Shown here: piece by piece, positions 1 through 9,564 of the stretch
Layout: every line of letters starts with the position of its first letter
Numbering within the stretch: the first letter of the stretch is position 1
NCBI GenBank assembly: GCA_006386115.1
Contig: VFIW01000015.1
Span: forward strand, 186,001 to 250,000
Direction of reading: 5' to 3'
DNA length: 64,000 nt
DNA from: Globisporangium splendens
Lineage: Eukaryota > Oomycota > Peronosporomycetes > Pythiales > Pythiaceae
Made by a program: the position numbers and the translations under genes
The notes under the pieces: model-generated
The model's database searches: none
Seen by the model: the letters and a program-made list of their open reading frames with translations, nothing else
Told to the model about the DNA's origin: nothing

Positions 1-176
1 CGGAGGCGCCGTCACTCAGACTGGCTGCCGGCTCCACCGTGAAGGTTCGAGCAAGTACGACGAACCTCATGGTTCGGTCTTAAACTTGTTGCGCGTACTC
101 TACGTACCGCAAGGTTCGGTTTGGTTGTGTGGCACAACACAAGTGCGTAACCATGTTACAGTGTAACCCCGTTACA
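1..176 (-). repeat. 3' LTR of family-A element (inner end only)
   Basis: Bases 1-176 align to 7883-8058 with differences at positions 3, 126 and 171. The LTR ends TTACA on the + strand, that is TGTAA on the element strand. The remainder lies outside the window. Confidence 0.9.
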
Positions 177-190
177 CCACCCCCCACTTA
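177..190 (-). other. Polypurine tract of family-A element
   Basis: On the element strand the bases next to the 3' LTR read AAGTGGGGGGTGG, a purine tract followed directly by the LTR start TGTAAC. This is the expected plus-strand priming site. Confidence 0.75.
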
Positions 191-360
191 AAGTGCGAAA
201 CACTCGAAGGGTCGGTGTGAGAAACGTGTGGATCTCGCGCGTGTGCACCGAGAAAGGGGAACATTCGTGTATTCCTCGGGAAAGAGCACAGCGGCGACGC
301 GTGCGTTAATTTCACCGAGTGTTGGCACATATAGTCACTGTGCTCGCGCACGTGAGTATC

Positions 361-1906
361 ATGGCTACCAACAAAGCTGTCCGCGAGAAGCTCGCGCGAC
401 AAAAAGGGGAAGGCGTCGGCACTCTCGTCGAAACTCTGCGCAAGCGCGAGGAAGACAGAGAGGTCGCGTCGAGCGCAAGACGAACGACGGTCACCGCGGA
501 TGCGGTCGACGTGCCTGCGGAGAGCGACGGCAGGTCTGCTCTCACATCTGATAGCGCTCCTGCTATAAGCAGTGAGCTGCGATTCGGAGATCTCCCTTCC
601 GTGAAGCCGTTGTTCGCGCGTGCTTTGGAAGAGGAGGAAGTGACTGAGGAATTCCTCGTCGTCGACAATGACGGGAGCTCGCTTGAAGACGAGGGAGCGC
701 TCACCATGAAGCTCGGCTCCGTCGACGAGTGGGTCGAGTACGAGGAGTTGCAAAGCGAGCGACACGCCGCTTATCTCCACGAGCTCGAGCGAGATCCATC
801 CGCTGACGTCTCGATGTATCGGACGAAGGAGGAAAATGACGCCGTTGAGGCTGTCAACAATCGTAAGAGGAAGCACGAAGTCCTCATTACAAACGAAGAG
901 GCAGGAGTGCGAGCCATCGTTCACGATGAGCTCAAGTACTCACTGCCCGAAATGCCGCCGCCAGAACTATGGCCGGCTGGCAAGACCGCATCGAATCTGC
1001 TCGCGAGAGCTAGACTTTGTGCGCGGGACTATGACGCTCAATTTAAAAAATTGGCGTGAAAAGCGATTGCGGGGTGAAAATGGGGAATTGCGTATTCACC
1101 CGATCCCAGTCGTCCTCTTTGTTGGAGAGACGGAAGAAGAGTACGATGCCGACTTCATGTCGTGCATCAATAAAATTAAGGGAGGTAGCACTCGCACAGT
1201 GTCTACCGATCCGACAGCGCAACGCAGTCAACGCATGCAATTTGCAGTTGACCGTGTTCGTCTGTTTCGCTCCAAGCAGGGCGGTGGCACGCCTCTGCGA
1301 GCGGGTGGTCGCGCTGGTAACAGGCGACAAATTACTCGCGCGAATGACAGTCCCTCAGTTGCGCCTCAAAGGCGTCAGCAAGATCCAGGACGTCTTCGCG
1401 AAGACGCTCAGCAGGCTCCCACGAGCTCTGCGACACATCGTACCCACGCCACTTCACAAGGTAGTGGGTGTTCCCCTTACGCCGCTGCACACGCAGCAGG
1501 CGCTCAACATGGTAGTGGCGCTGTCCCTGCTTGTCAATCAGCGGGACAGGTGGCGCCCTACTTCGCTTCAGCATCGGTGGTTGCACCAGATGCGATGGTT
1601 CAGATGGTTCACGCGAACGCATCGTCTTTGGGGGCGCTACAGCAAGCCGTCCGTACCCTTCGCCAGCAATATCTGGACGAAACCTCGCTGTTGAAGCAGA
1701 GGGTGACAGCGCTTGAGACGGAGCTGAAGGAAGCTCGTCAGATGCTGGAGGAGTACCATGTTCGCGGGAAGCACTTCCACGCGAGGTACGCTCCGCGGGT
1801 GAAGACGCTTTGGGAGAGGCACACCGCGCTCGTGTCTCGATGGGCGGCGTCTGAGCCCCCTGATGAGACCGACGTTCTCCCGGACTGGGATAAAAATCCA
1901 CAGTAG
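361..1906 (+). CDS. Antisense ORF of family-A element (acidic N-terminus, coiled-coil C-terminus), split by one +1 frame change
   Basis: Two overlapping + strand frames, opposite to gag-pol. The first starts at ATG 361 and stops at 1059 (about 232 aa, rich in Glu, Asp, Lys and Arg, no recognised domain). The second is open from before 836 to 1906; beyond the overlap it encodes a Gln/Ala-rich stretch and then a heptad-like helix (segment LKQRVTALETELKEARQML). The frames change near 1046-1060 at a run of six A; one fewer A would fuse them into about 515 codons. The first frame lies in the element tail beyond the pol stop at 1332, and the second runs antisense to the chromodomain and the linker before it. 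The family-B element has a frame in the same place and orientation. Additional antisense ORFs are known from plant Ty3/gypsy Tat elements. It could still be a chance frame; expression is not shown. Confidence 0.4.
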
Positions 1907-4900
1907 CGTCATGGTAGCGCTTAAGCAAACCCACGTAGAACACGGGGTGCGTTGCCATTCTCGTTGGGAGATCGAGCTTGTAATTCAAGTCTCCAATCTT
2001 CTCCACAACAGTGTATGGCCCGATGAATCGTGGCAACAACTTACTCCCGCTGGGGAGCGTTGTGACTGCATCGTTTGGTAGGTTTTTAATGCTTAAAAGC
2101 ACTTTATTACCCACACAAAACGTTTGTTTGTTCTTTCTACCCGATTTATCGGCATAGAGCTTTTGCTTGTCTTGCGCAGCAGCTAGTTGGTCGCGTACGC
2201 GACGCAACAATGCTGCGCGCTCATCGACAAATTGCCGCGCTGCCGCGACGGCTTTGTCTTGCTTTTTCGTTGCTCTCGCAGCGCGTGCTGCAGAGAGATC
2301 TATTTCTGCGCCGGTGTGTGACACTGCGCGTCCTTCCATTCGTGGCTGACGCTCGCACGAGCAGTCGCCTGATTCCGTCTGAGACTGGCTATTTTTAGCA
2401 CGAGTACCGTAACTCAGTACCGTGGAAGATCCATCTTTAGGGACACGAGTACCGTAACTCAGTGCCGTGCCCGACATGTCAATACTCTGCGTGCTGTCCG
2501 GTAAGACCGTGACAGATTCGGAACGCGATCGCACAGGCGGCGCATCGCGCGCGTCCACGTGAGCGGTCGACGCCACGTCCGGTGACGGAGATCGCGCGCT
2601 CGCATCGAGCGCAGCGAGTTGCCCTCCTACCGCAGAACGTTCGACGCCCTCAAACAGAGTGGCGGGTACGCGCGGGTGCCGCAGCGAGTTAAAATAGAAC
2701 GGAGTCACGGCCGTAGAGGCGTGCTCGCTGCTATTTATAGCAAACTCGGCGTACGGCAGCCAGCGGCTCCAGTCGCGGGGATGATCGACAGCGATGCTGC
2801 GAAGAATATCCTCGACGACACGGTTCACGCGCTCGGTTTGCCCGTCTGTCTCGGGGTGATCGGCAGTGGACAACGCCAGATCTGTGCCGAGCAGGCGAAA
2901 GAGTTCGCGCCAAAAGGCAGCGGTAAAACGCGGGTCCCGGTCTGATACAATAGACTCGGGCAAGCCGTGATAGCGGAACACGTGCTCTAAAAATAGGCAC
3001 GCCGTCTCTTGCGCAGTGACATGCTTGCGCACGGGTGCAACGTGCACCATTTTGCTCAGTCGGTCGACGAACACGACGACGCCTGTGTTGCGCGCCTTGT
3101 CTTCCGGGAAACCGAAGACGAAATCCATGCTGACCGACTTCCAGCAATCTTGCGGAATCGGCAGCGGATGCAGCGGCGCTTTGTTCTTGCCCGCAGGCTT
3201 CACGCGCTGGCACTGCTCGCATGAGCGTACATAATTGGCCACCCATTTGTATTGGTGTGGCCACCAAAACACATTAGACACTTGCAAGAAGGTCTTTTCA
3301 CGTCCGAGATGCCCACTCGCTGGTGCATCGTGAAACTCATGCAGGATCGAAAGTTTCAGATCCTGGTCATGCGGTACATACACGCGCGGGTAATCGAAGT
3401 TGGACAGTCGATGCCACAACAACCCGTCGTGGTAACTAAACCGAGCAAGCTTTGACTCGAGTTTGGCAGGCAATGACTCTTTGGACGAGCCGTCAAAGTG
3501 AGCAATCAACAAGCGACATTCATCGTCCTTTGGATAAAGCGACTGAATATTGTCCTTGAGCTTTGTTTGCACTCGACTGATGCTCAGATGCATGAGATCA
3601 GGAGTGCGCTCCAAACACAGGGCGTCAGAGCTGCTGTCAGCGCTCGACTCGTAATCTGGACGGCGCGAGAGCGCGTCCGCCAGAACATTTTCCTTTCCCG
3701 GCTTGTATTCGACCCGAAAGTTGAACTCGGAGAAGAAAGCAAGCCATCGCGCCATTCGCTGCGATAAATGGGGGGAATTAATCGCGGTCCGCAAGGACGC
3801 GTGATCCGTGTACACAACGAACGGTGTCGCACCCAAAAGGTGGACCCTGAACTTCAAGAGGGCGTACTTGATCGCAAGCAGCTCCTTGTCGTGCACAGGA
3901 TAATTCTTTTCAGCTGCCTTAAGCAGTCTGCTTTGGTATGATACGACGCGCTCATGGCCGTCGTCATCCTTCTGCATCAGCGCACAGCCAATTGCAAAAT
4001 CGCTGGCATCGCACACGACACTGAAGGCTTTCGTGTGGTCCGGCAACGCCAGGACAGGAGCGCGAACTAGCGACTCCTTCACGTCAATGAATGCATTCAT
4101 GACATCATTTGTCCAGTCCCACTCGACATCCTTTTTCAAGAGATGCGTGAGCGGACGGACTCTTGCCGCATAGTTGTGGCTGTACTTGTGCAAGTAATTT
4201 GCCAAGCCAAGCCACTTGCGCAAGTCCTTGACATTCTTTGGGATCGGCCAGTCGGCGATCGCCTTGATCTTCTCTGGGTCCGCGCGGACGCCAGCTTTGC
4301 CAACATAGCAGCCCAGGATCGGTATCTCTGAGGCGCCAAAGATGCACTTCTTCAGGTTGCAATACAGACTGTTGTCTCGTAAGCACTGCAACACTGAGCG
4401 CAAATGTCTCTTGTGCACGTCAACGGCACTGAGATCTCCTTCGGCACGACTGTGCACGAAGATGTCATCGAAATAGCTCGGTGCATACGCACGATGAGGA
4501 CGCAGAAGATGCATTACCAGACGGTTGAACGTCGCTGGTGCATTCTTCAAACCTTGCGGCATAACGAGCCACTCCCACAGCATCCCGCTGGGTGTGCTTA
4601 CTGCCGTCAAGGGAACGTCGCTCTCTCGCATGAGGATCTGATAGAACCCGTCCATCAGATCCAGTGCGGAGAACACTGTCGAGCCGCCCATGGAGTCGAT
4701 CAAGACATCCTTCCTTGGGATCGGCGTTTGTGCCGGAATGGTGGCGGCGTTCAGCTTGTTGAAAGCGTGAACAATGCGCCAGCCACCAGTCGCTTTCCGC
4801 ACACAAAACGTGGGTGAGCTATGTGGAGACTTGCTTTCTCTCACATGACCGGCGAGGGCTCGTTTCGCGAAGAACTCGTCGATAGCCTCAACCTGCTCGC

Positions 4901-6290
4901 GGGGCAGCGGCCATTGTCTGGTCACGCAATATTTGCTCCCGGGCTCGAGGTCAATCTCGTGCCGTACGCCACGATCAACGGGCAGGGCACTTGGCACTTT
5001 GTCGGGAAACACATCTTTGAACTCCCACAATAAGTCAAAGTATGGACTGCCTTTCACGGCGTCCCAGTCCTGAGCAGCAAACCGTTTCTGTTTGTCTGAC
5101 TCCAAAACACTCTCATCCGCAGTGGACGAGGTGCACAGTTCGCCACGCGGAAACGCGGTGGGAACGACGATCTCGCGGATCTGATCACGCTCTAGATCCG
5201 TAAGAAAGAGCTCATAGCTCATTTCTTCGAGGGATACAATCGCCTCAACGGTACTCGGCAGCTCATGGAGCGCCGCAAATTCAGCGAAGAACACTTCGTC
5301 TGATGCGTTTGCTTCCGGACTGCGCTTCGCGCGTCTGAGCGCCACGTCAACGTGAGCGCGATCTATCGACGGATCCGAGATCCTGTCGAAGGTGCGCAGC
5401 GAAGTTGCAGCTGCATTGAGAGATGGGGCAATCGTGTGCGAGGCGGCCGTTTCCTCAGCAACAGATGCCAATGCACTGTCTCTCTTGCGAGCTGACAACT
5501 TGCGTCGCCCTCGTCGGTTGATGCGAACACGCGACCTCGCGGTTCTGAGCTCCAGTACTGCACCGTCAGGGTGGTACGAGCTGGTTGACGCGTGTACACC
5601 TGTACTGTCGCTGTCACTTGCGGGGGCTGGCTCGGGTGCTCTGGAGCCGCACACTTGCGCACCAGTGTCCACGCCTGGACTTTCTGGCGCTTCCGCACAA
5701 ACTGGGCTCCCTGCCGCCGCATGTCTTCCTGCTGGGCTCCCTGCCACAGCGTGTTCAAAGCTCGCATCCATTGCGTGGAAATTTTCCCCCAACCTTCGCT
5801 CTTCATCAGAGGAAGGGGTGGAGCTTCCGATTGTGCGTGCTCGCCAATCGATCCAAGGCTGATGTTTCGCCAGCCAAGGCATCCCTAGGATGAGGTCGTA
5901 CTTCGACCCCATCGCTAGTACCACGAACGTTTCTTTGCAGACAAAGTCGCAAAAACTGAAAGAGAGTTCGACTTGAACCCCTTCAGTGTGTACTGTCGAC
6001 CCATCGGCCAGACGTACGATCATCTTCTCGCGCTTGCCACTGTGGACAAGTCGCTCATACGCTTGCAGACTCTGTTCCAGAGCTGCCTTCGAGACGAAGT
6101 TCTGTGACGCACCGCAGTCAACAAGAACCGTCATTTTCTTCTCATAGCCCTTCACATCGGCGCTATATACCAACATCTCACTCGGAGCCTTGTTGCCAAG
6201 AGCTCCTGGGACTAAGCTTCCCATCTGCACGACTCTAGTAGTCGGCGACGCCGAAGCTATAGAGTCTGTCTCAGTAGAAGCGGGACGCTT
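1332..6290 (-). CDS. pol: Pol polyprotein of family-A gypsy element (PR-RT-RH-IN-chromodomain)
   Basis: The frame continues in phase from gag through an amber stop (6293-6291), so pol is probably made by stop readthrough; the first ATG in the pol frame is at about 6224. Visible domains in order: aspartic protease with VDCGAS near 6110; reverse transcriptase with QGLKNAPATF and the YFDD box at 4464-4475; RNase H with VCDAS and YTDHASLR; integrase with an HHCC zinc finger, then the acidic catalytic core ending in HPETDGQTERVNR; an enlarged linker; and a C-terminal chromodomain (YLVKWRGYD) that ends at 1332. About 1,630 residues from the GTG at 6230. Catalytic motifs look intact, so enzyme activity is plausible. 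Pol copies the element RNA in cytoplasmic particles and integrates the product; in chromoviruses the chromodomain directs integration to marked chromatin. Confidence 0.93.
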   Translation of the reverse strand, partial: KRPASTETDSIASASPTTRVVQMGSLVPGALGNKAPSEMLVYSADVKGYEKKMTVLVDCGASQNFVSKAALEQSLQAYERLVHSGKREKMIVRLADGSTVHTEGVQVELSFSFCDFVCKETFVVLAMGSKYDLILGMPWLAKHQPWIDWRARTIGSSTPSSDEERRLGENFHAMDASFEHAVAGSPAGRHAAAGSPVCAEAPESPGVDTGAQVCGSRAPEPAPASDSDSTGVHASTSSYHPDGAVLELRTARSRVRINRRGRRKLSARKRDSALASVAEETAASHTIAPSLNAAATSLRTFDRISDPSIDRAHVDVALRRAKRSPEANASDEVFFAEFAALHELPSTVEAIVSLEEMSYELFLTDLERDQIREIVVPTAFPRGELCTSSTADESVLESDKQKRFAAQDWDAVKGSPYFDLLWEFKDVFPDKVPSALPVDRGVRHEIDLEPGSKYCVTRQWPLPREQVEAIDEFFAKRALAGHVRESKSPHSSPTFCVRKATGGWRIVHAFNKLNAATIPAQTPIPRKDVLIDSMGGSTVFSALDLMDGFYQILMRESDVPLTAVSTPSGMLWEWLVMPQGLKNAPATFNRLVMHLLRPHRAYAPSYFDDIFVHSRAEGDLSAVDVHKRHLRSVLQCLRDNSLYCNLKKCIFGASEIPILGCYVGKAGVRADPEKIKAIADWPIPKNVKDLRKWLGLANYLHKYSHNYAARVRPLTHLLKKDVEWDWTNDVMNAFIDVKESLVRAPVLALPDHTKAFSVVCDASDFAIGCALMQKDDDGHERVVSYQSRLLKAAEKNYPVHDKELLAIKYALLKFRVHLLGATPFVVYTDHASLRTAINSPHLSQRMARWLAFFSEFNFRVEYKPGKENVLADALSRRPDYESSADSSSDALCLERTPDLMHLSISRVQTKLKDNIQSLYPKDDECRLLIAHFDGSSKESLPAKLESKLARFSYHDGLLWHRLSNFDYPRVYVPHDQDLKLSILHEFHDAPASGHLGREKTFLQVSNVFWWPHQYKWVANYVRSCEQCQRVKPAGKNKAPLHPLPIPQDCWKSVSMDFVFGFPEDKARNTGVVVFVDRLSKMVHVAPVRKHVTAQETACLFLEHVFRYHGLPESIVSDRDPRFTAAFWRELFRLLGTDLALSTADHPETDGQTERVNRVVEDILRSIAVDHPRDWSRWLPYAEFAINSSEHASTAVTPFYFNSLRHPRVPATLFEGVERSAVGGQLAALDASARSPSPDVASTAHVDARDAPPVRSRSESVTVLPDSTQSIDMSGTALSYGTRVPKDGSSTVLSYGTRAKNSQSQTESGDCSCERQPRMEGRAVSHTGAEIDLSAARAARATKKQDKAVAAARQFVDERAALLRRVRDQLAAAQDKQKLYADKSGRKNKQTFCVGNKVLLSIKNLPNDAVTTLPSGSKLLPRFIGPYTVVEKIGDLNYKLDLPTRMATHPVFYVGLLKRYHDATVDFYPSPGERRSHQGAQTPPIETRARCASPKASSPAERTSRGSASREHGTPPASDELPSAPSQALSPSASTARFRPDIAGEGYGRLAVAPPKTMRSREPSEPSHLVQPPMLKRSRAPPVPLIDKQGQRHYHVERLLRVQRRKGNTHYLVKWRGYDVSQSSWEPAERLREDVLDLADAFEAQLRDCHSRE
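2399..2478 (-). repeat. Direct repeat inside the pol linker
   Basis: A segment of about 25 bp beginning ACGAGTACCGTAACTCAGT occurs twice, about 50 bp apart. It encodes the repeated peptide LSYGTR in the integrase-chromodomain linker. Confidence 0.7.
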
Positions 6291-6301
6291 CTACTGAGAC
6301 A
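6267..6301 (-). promoter_or_regulatory. Perfect 16-bp stem hairpin enclosing the gag stop codon
   Basis: Bases 6267-6282 and 6286-6301 are perfect inverted complements separated by three bases. On the element strand the gag amber codon (6293-6291, context CAG TAG AAG) lies in the 5' arm. Gag and pol are in the same frame, so a structure here could tune readthrough. The role is inferred; the palindrome is seen directly. Confidence 0.6.
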
Positions 6302-7451
6302 TTCCGTTTCCCTTTCTTGCCACAGCGGATCTGCCACCTTGATGAGCGTGGTTGCCGCGCGGTGTTTGGTAGTCCCTCGCCTGATTTCCAGTGCGAGGAG
6401 CAGACTGCCTTGGAGCGGGACACTTCGACTGATAGTGTCCCCGCTTGCCACAGTTAAAGTAGGTCACTTCGGCGCTGCTGAGATCCATTGGTGTCGGACC
6501 ATGGAAGCGCCGCTCATTCGTGACTGCTCGGTGGCTGTGATGCGCACCGTTGTGGCGGCCAGCGTTCCAATCAGGTCGGCTGACTCTGAGCGATTGCTGC
6601 TCAACGAGCGCAATGCGGATCGCATCTTCCATCGTGGCCGGCAAGCGTCGGTACAACTCCTGACGCGCTGGTCCACTGTTGAGGCCGTTGAGAAACGCAG
6701 GCACTTTCACAGACTCAGGCAAAGGGCTGGTCGTGATCGCCGCGCACAGGCTTCTCATCTCCTGGATGTATCGTTCCAGTGAGAGCTTCCCTTGTCTCAA
6801 GGAGAAGAAACGACCTTGCAACAGCACTTCGTTGTTCGGAGGCTGATACATGGCGGTGATTCTCGCACGGAAAATATCCCACGTGTCGAATGCACACTCA
6901 TCGGCGAGCAACGTCGAGAATGCCCATTCCGACGCTCGACCGCGCAGGTTCGAGATGGCGTAAGACACCATCTGCTCGTTGCTGTCGATGAGCTGAGCCT
7001 TGGCGCAACGCTCCACGGCGAGCAGCCAGTGGATGAGCTTGTCGCCATCCGCACCATCGAATTTCGGAGCGTCAATCTTGACAGCTCTTGGGCGGGGAGT
7101 TTGGGACGTGGGTGTCTGAGGCGCAGAAGCCGCACTCGACAAAGACGTGGCTGCACCAGCAACCACAGATACCACTCGCTCGAGCGCTTCGCGCGACTCA
7201 GCAGCTGAGCGCAGCATCTCTGCGGTCAAGCTTGCGGTGGCTTGCATTTGTGCTTGCGCACTTCGCTCTCCTTCGAGGCGCTGAGCGTTCGAGAAGTTCT
7301 CGAACTGCTCGAGTCGAAAGATTTGCTGTTCCGGCGACGCCGAGAGCACGTCTAGAGCGACTTGGTCGCCTAGCGCTTGTGCCATTCGGGTCAGCACACT
7401 CCGGTGCTCAGCCGAGAGGTGCGGGAACTGCGCAGGGTCAATTGACGCCAT
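6291..7451 (-). CDS. gag: Gag polyprotein of family-A gypsy element
   Basis: 386 residues from ATG at 7451. The middle is a typical retrotransposon Gag region (WAFSTLL ... LRQGKLSLERYIQEM), followed by a basic tail with a nucleocapsid zinc knuckle near 6450. The knuckle reads YFNCGKRGHYQSKC: the first of the three expected Cys is Tyr (TAC instead of TGC), so metal binding is probably impaired. The frame ends at TAG 6293-6291 and is in phase with pol. Gag packages the element RNA and forms the particle. Family assignment is secure; the knuckle change marks this copy as possibly defective. Confidence 0.9.
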   Translation of the reverse strand: MASIDPAQFPHLSAEHRSVLTRMAQALGDQVALDVLSASPEQQIFRLEQFENFSNAQRLEGERSAQAQMQATASLTAEMLRSAAESREALERVVSVVAGAATSLSSAASAPQTPTSQTPRPRAVKIDAPKFDGADGDKLIHWLLAVERCAKAQLIDSNEQMVSYAISNLRGRASEWAFSTLLADECAFDTWDIFRARITAMYQPPNNEVLLQGRFFSLRQGKLSLERYIQEMRSLCAAITTSPLPESVKVPAFLNGLNSGPARQELYRRLPATMEDAIRIALVEQQSLRVSRPDWNAGRHNGAHHSHRAVTNERRFHGPTPMDLSSAEVTYFNCGKRGHYQSKCPAPRQSAPRTGNQARDYQTPRGNHAHQGGRSAVARKGNGMSQ

Positions 7452-7503
7452 GATGAATCCTTGAGGAAGCGATTCAGGCAGTCACCTCTGCCGGGTCGTA
7501 GAT

Positions 7504-7521
7504 TGACTACAAGTGCTACCA
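7504..7521 (-). other. Primer-binding site of family-A element
   Basis: Two bases inside the 5' LTR the element strand reads TGGTAGCACTTGTAG. TGG pairs with a tRNA 3' CCA end, and the first seven bases TGGTAGC suit an initiator Met tRNA. The family-B sites begin with the almost identical TGGTAGCACTT or TGGTAACACTT. The exact tRNA is not proven. Confidence 0.65.
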
Positions 7522-7523
7522 GT

Positions 7524-8058
7524 TGTAACCGGACACTTCCGAGTTACGCAGCACGGTACGTGTGTGAAGAAGCGTATGCAACGCTTCTCTCAAGGACTCT
7601 GTTCCGAGAGCGGTTGCCTGCTTCCTGCAGTGCAACAATCGGTTACCTATAGGTCTCTATAGAGTAACCGTCGATAACCAAAGACTTTAGTTGACGGTAA
7701 AAATGGAACTGTTTATTCGTTGGGGGTTGCCCTCTGTAGGACAACCTGGATTACCTTTATGTAACTATGAACAATAGCAATCTCAAGTGTAATTACTCCC
7801 CATGGGGCAATGAGTGGCTATGAAAGACTAACGCTAGTTGTCTTATGTGATTGGGTGAAATGCATGTTCAATTATGTCCAATCGTAGGCGCCGTCACTCA
7901 GACTGGCTGCCGGCTCCACCGTGAAGGTTCGAGCAAGTACGACGAACCTCATGGTTCGGTCTTAAACTTGTTGCGCGTACTCTACGTACCGCAAGGTTCG
8001 GTTTGGTTATGTGGCACAACACAAGTGCGTAACCATGTTACAGTGTAACCCCATTACA
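7524..8058 (-). repeat. 5' LTR of family-A element
   Basis: 535 bp bounded by TG and CA (TGTAAC ... GTTACA or ATTACA). It matches the partial 3' LTR at 1-176 and is flanked inside by the primer-binding site and outside by a family-B LTR tail. Confidence 0.88.
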
Positions 8059-8147
8059 TCCTCCCTCCAAGTCGGGAGATCGCTTCCTCTGGCACAAGCG
8101 TGTGTGCTGTGTTTGAGGGACTGTTGTTAACAGCGCCCTCTTACACC

Positions 8148-8165
8148 TGGTAGCACTTCGAGCGG
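8148..8165 (+). other. Primer-binding site of the + strand family-B remnant
   Basis: TGGTAGCACTTCGAGCGG begins two bases after the LTR end at 8145. It differs at one position from the site in the minus-strand family-B element. Confidence 0.7.
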
Positions 8166-8264
8166 TCCTTCCAATGACCCAGTGAAGTGAAGAGGTTTGA
8201 CGACGCGGCTTTGAGCACGTCGCGCATTCCTGTCCAAGACCCTGCGAGCATCCTTGTTCGGAAC

Positions 8265-8837
8265 ATGGATGCTGCAGGAACCCCACTCGGTCCAGCAGTA
8301 CCGGAAACTGTCGAGTTGACTATTGAGGGTTTCCCTCATCTGTCTTCTCATGAGTGGATGGCGCTTGAGCGCATGCGAGATGTCATCGGAGAGGCTGCTG
8401 TGGTCAGTCTACTTCGATCGGCGTCTCCGGAGGATCAGAAGAGCGCGGTGGTCAGCTTCATGCACCACGAGATCATGTCCTCCCGGAAGCAGGTCGCAAC
8501 CCCTGTTTCCTCACTCAGGACGGTGCCACTGAAGCTTGACGTCTCTCCGTATCGCGGCGGAGAGAACGAACCCCTCTCACGATGGTTCGTCGAGTTGGAT
8601 GCAGCCATCGCTGCAAGACAACTGCGAGACCCTTCGCAACAAGTGTTGTTCGCGATGTCCAACCTTGCGGGTCGTGCGAAGAGCTGGGCGTATGGCAAGC
8701 GTTTAGTCGATCTAAACTGCTTCCCCAGCTACGATCATTTCAAGGCCGAACTCAAGAAGGCGTTTGAACCTCTACAGAGTGAGTTCCGTGCGCGTGCCGA
8801 GTTCCTCAAGCTTCGTCAAGGCCGTTTCGACCTTCAC
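8265..8837 (+). pseudogene. Truncated family-B gag
   Basis: The first ATG in frame is at 8265; the frame is open from a GTG at 8187. About 190 residues are almost identical to the gag of the minus-strand family-B element (RNMDAAGTPLGPAVPETVEL against RNMDATGTPLGPAVPETVEL). Homology stops after FDLH at 8837, where the LTR of the nested element begins. The zinc knuckle and all of pol are missing, so it is not functional. Confidence 0.85.
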
Positions 8838-9488
8838 TGCAAGAGGGCGCTATTCACAACAGTCCCCCAAACACGGCACACACGCTTGTGCCAGAGGAAG
8901 CGATCTCCCGACTTGGAGGGAGGAAGAAGACTTGAGGGCTTGGAGGAAAATTTGCAACTGAATTGAAATGAGCTTATGGTTCCTGTCGCTACTTACTAAT
9001 GAACCCCAAGGGCTCCTACACGTTTTACAACTAAAACCTAAACATGCACAATAAAACCTATTAATCTGATATATAAAACCTTGGGTACACTGACGTTGAA
9101 CCTACGGGATCTTCTACAAGCTTGAACTTCAAGTCTTGTATAATATCCCTGCAAAGTGATTGGCTCGCGCCACTCACTCCAGGCGGCAGAGACACGCCGG
9201 TCTCGTCACCAGTCCAGTTTCCCAAGCAGGAACCATCACTCAGTACTTGATTAGTGCATGGATGTCATTACTCTGTACTGATTCGTACATGAGAACAACA
9301 TTCTGCACTGATCAGCACAGAGAACACTCGTGACGTCATCGAATGACGTCACACGTGCATGTGGGGACTGTATTACCGTAATCCCTTTGTCATTTGTGTC
9401 TCCACAATGCACGCTGAAGGTGGTGTGTGACACACTAGATCTGGGGACAGATCCACCTTCATATAATGGCTGGTTGTGGCCCATTACA
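8838..9488 (-). repeat. 3' LTR of family-B element
   Basis: 651 bp, beginning TGCAAGAGGGC on the + strand (the other LTR has TGTAAGAGGGC) and ending CCCATTACA. It aligns along its length to 15845-16494. Confidence 0.88.
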
Positions 9489-9501
9489 TCATCCCCTCCT
9501 T
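9489..9501 (-). other. Polypurine tract of family-B element
   Basis: The element strand reads AAGGAGGGGATGA directly before the 3' LTR start TGTAATGGG. Confidence 0.75.
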
Positions 9502-9564
9502 AAAGTCACAAGTACCTTGCGTACTTTTGCAGACCTTTTGGAGCAGTTCACTTTGCAATTGGCA

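Larger units (their letters stand above)
1..8058 (-). mobile_element. Family-A Ty3/gypsy LTR retrotransposon (chromodomain type), left LTR truncated by window
   Basis: Reading on the minus strand the order is 5' LTR (8058 to 7524), primer-binding site, gag, pol (protease, reverse transcriptase, RNase H, integrase, chromodomain), a 1.15-kb tail, polypurine tract, and 3' LTR (176 to beyond the window start). The 176 visible bases of the 3' LTR match the end of the 5' LTR with three differences that I counted, so the insertion is fairly young. The reading frames are uninterrupted apart from the gag stop, but the gag zinc knuckle has lost its first Cys. The right end abuts the tail of a family-B LTR at 8059, so the element sits inside an older element. 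Target-site duplication cannot be checked because the left end is outside. Confidence 0.92.
8059..8837 (+). mobile_element. Remnant of a + strand family-B gypsy element (5' LTR tail, PBS, gag start)
   Basis: 8059-8145 matches the last 87 bases of a family-B LTR, ending CTCTTACA. After two bases comes the primer-binding site TGGTAGCACTTCGAGCGG (8148-8165), then a leader and the first part of gag. The copy is interrupted on the left by the family-A element and on the right, at 8838, by the minus-strand family-B element. Its far end is probably the LTR tail at 16495-16593. Confidence 0.85.

Noticed and set aside
172..924. Minus-strand frame of 250 codons in the family-A element tail
   Set aside because: It ends at the LTR and polypurine tract, has no domain, and is antisense to a better-looking acidic frame.
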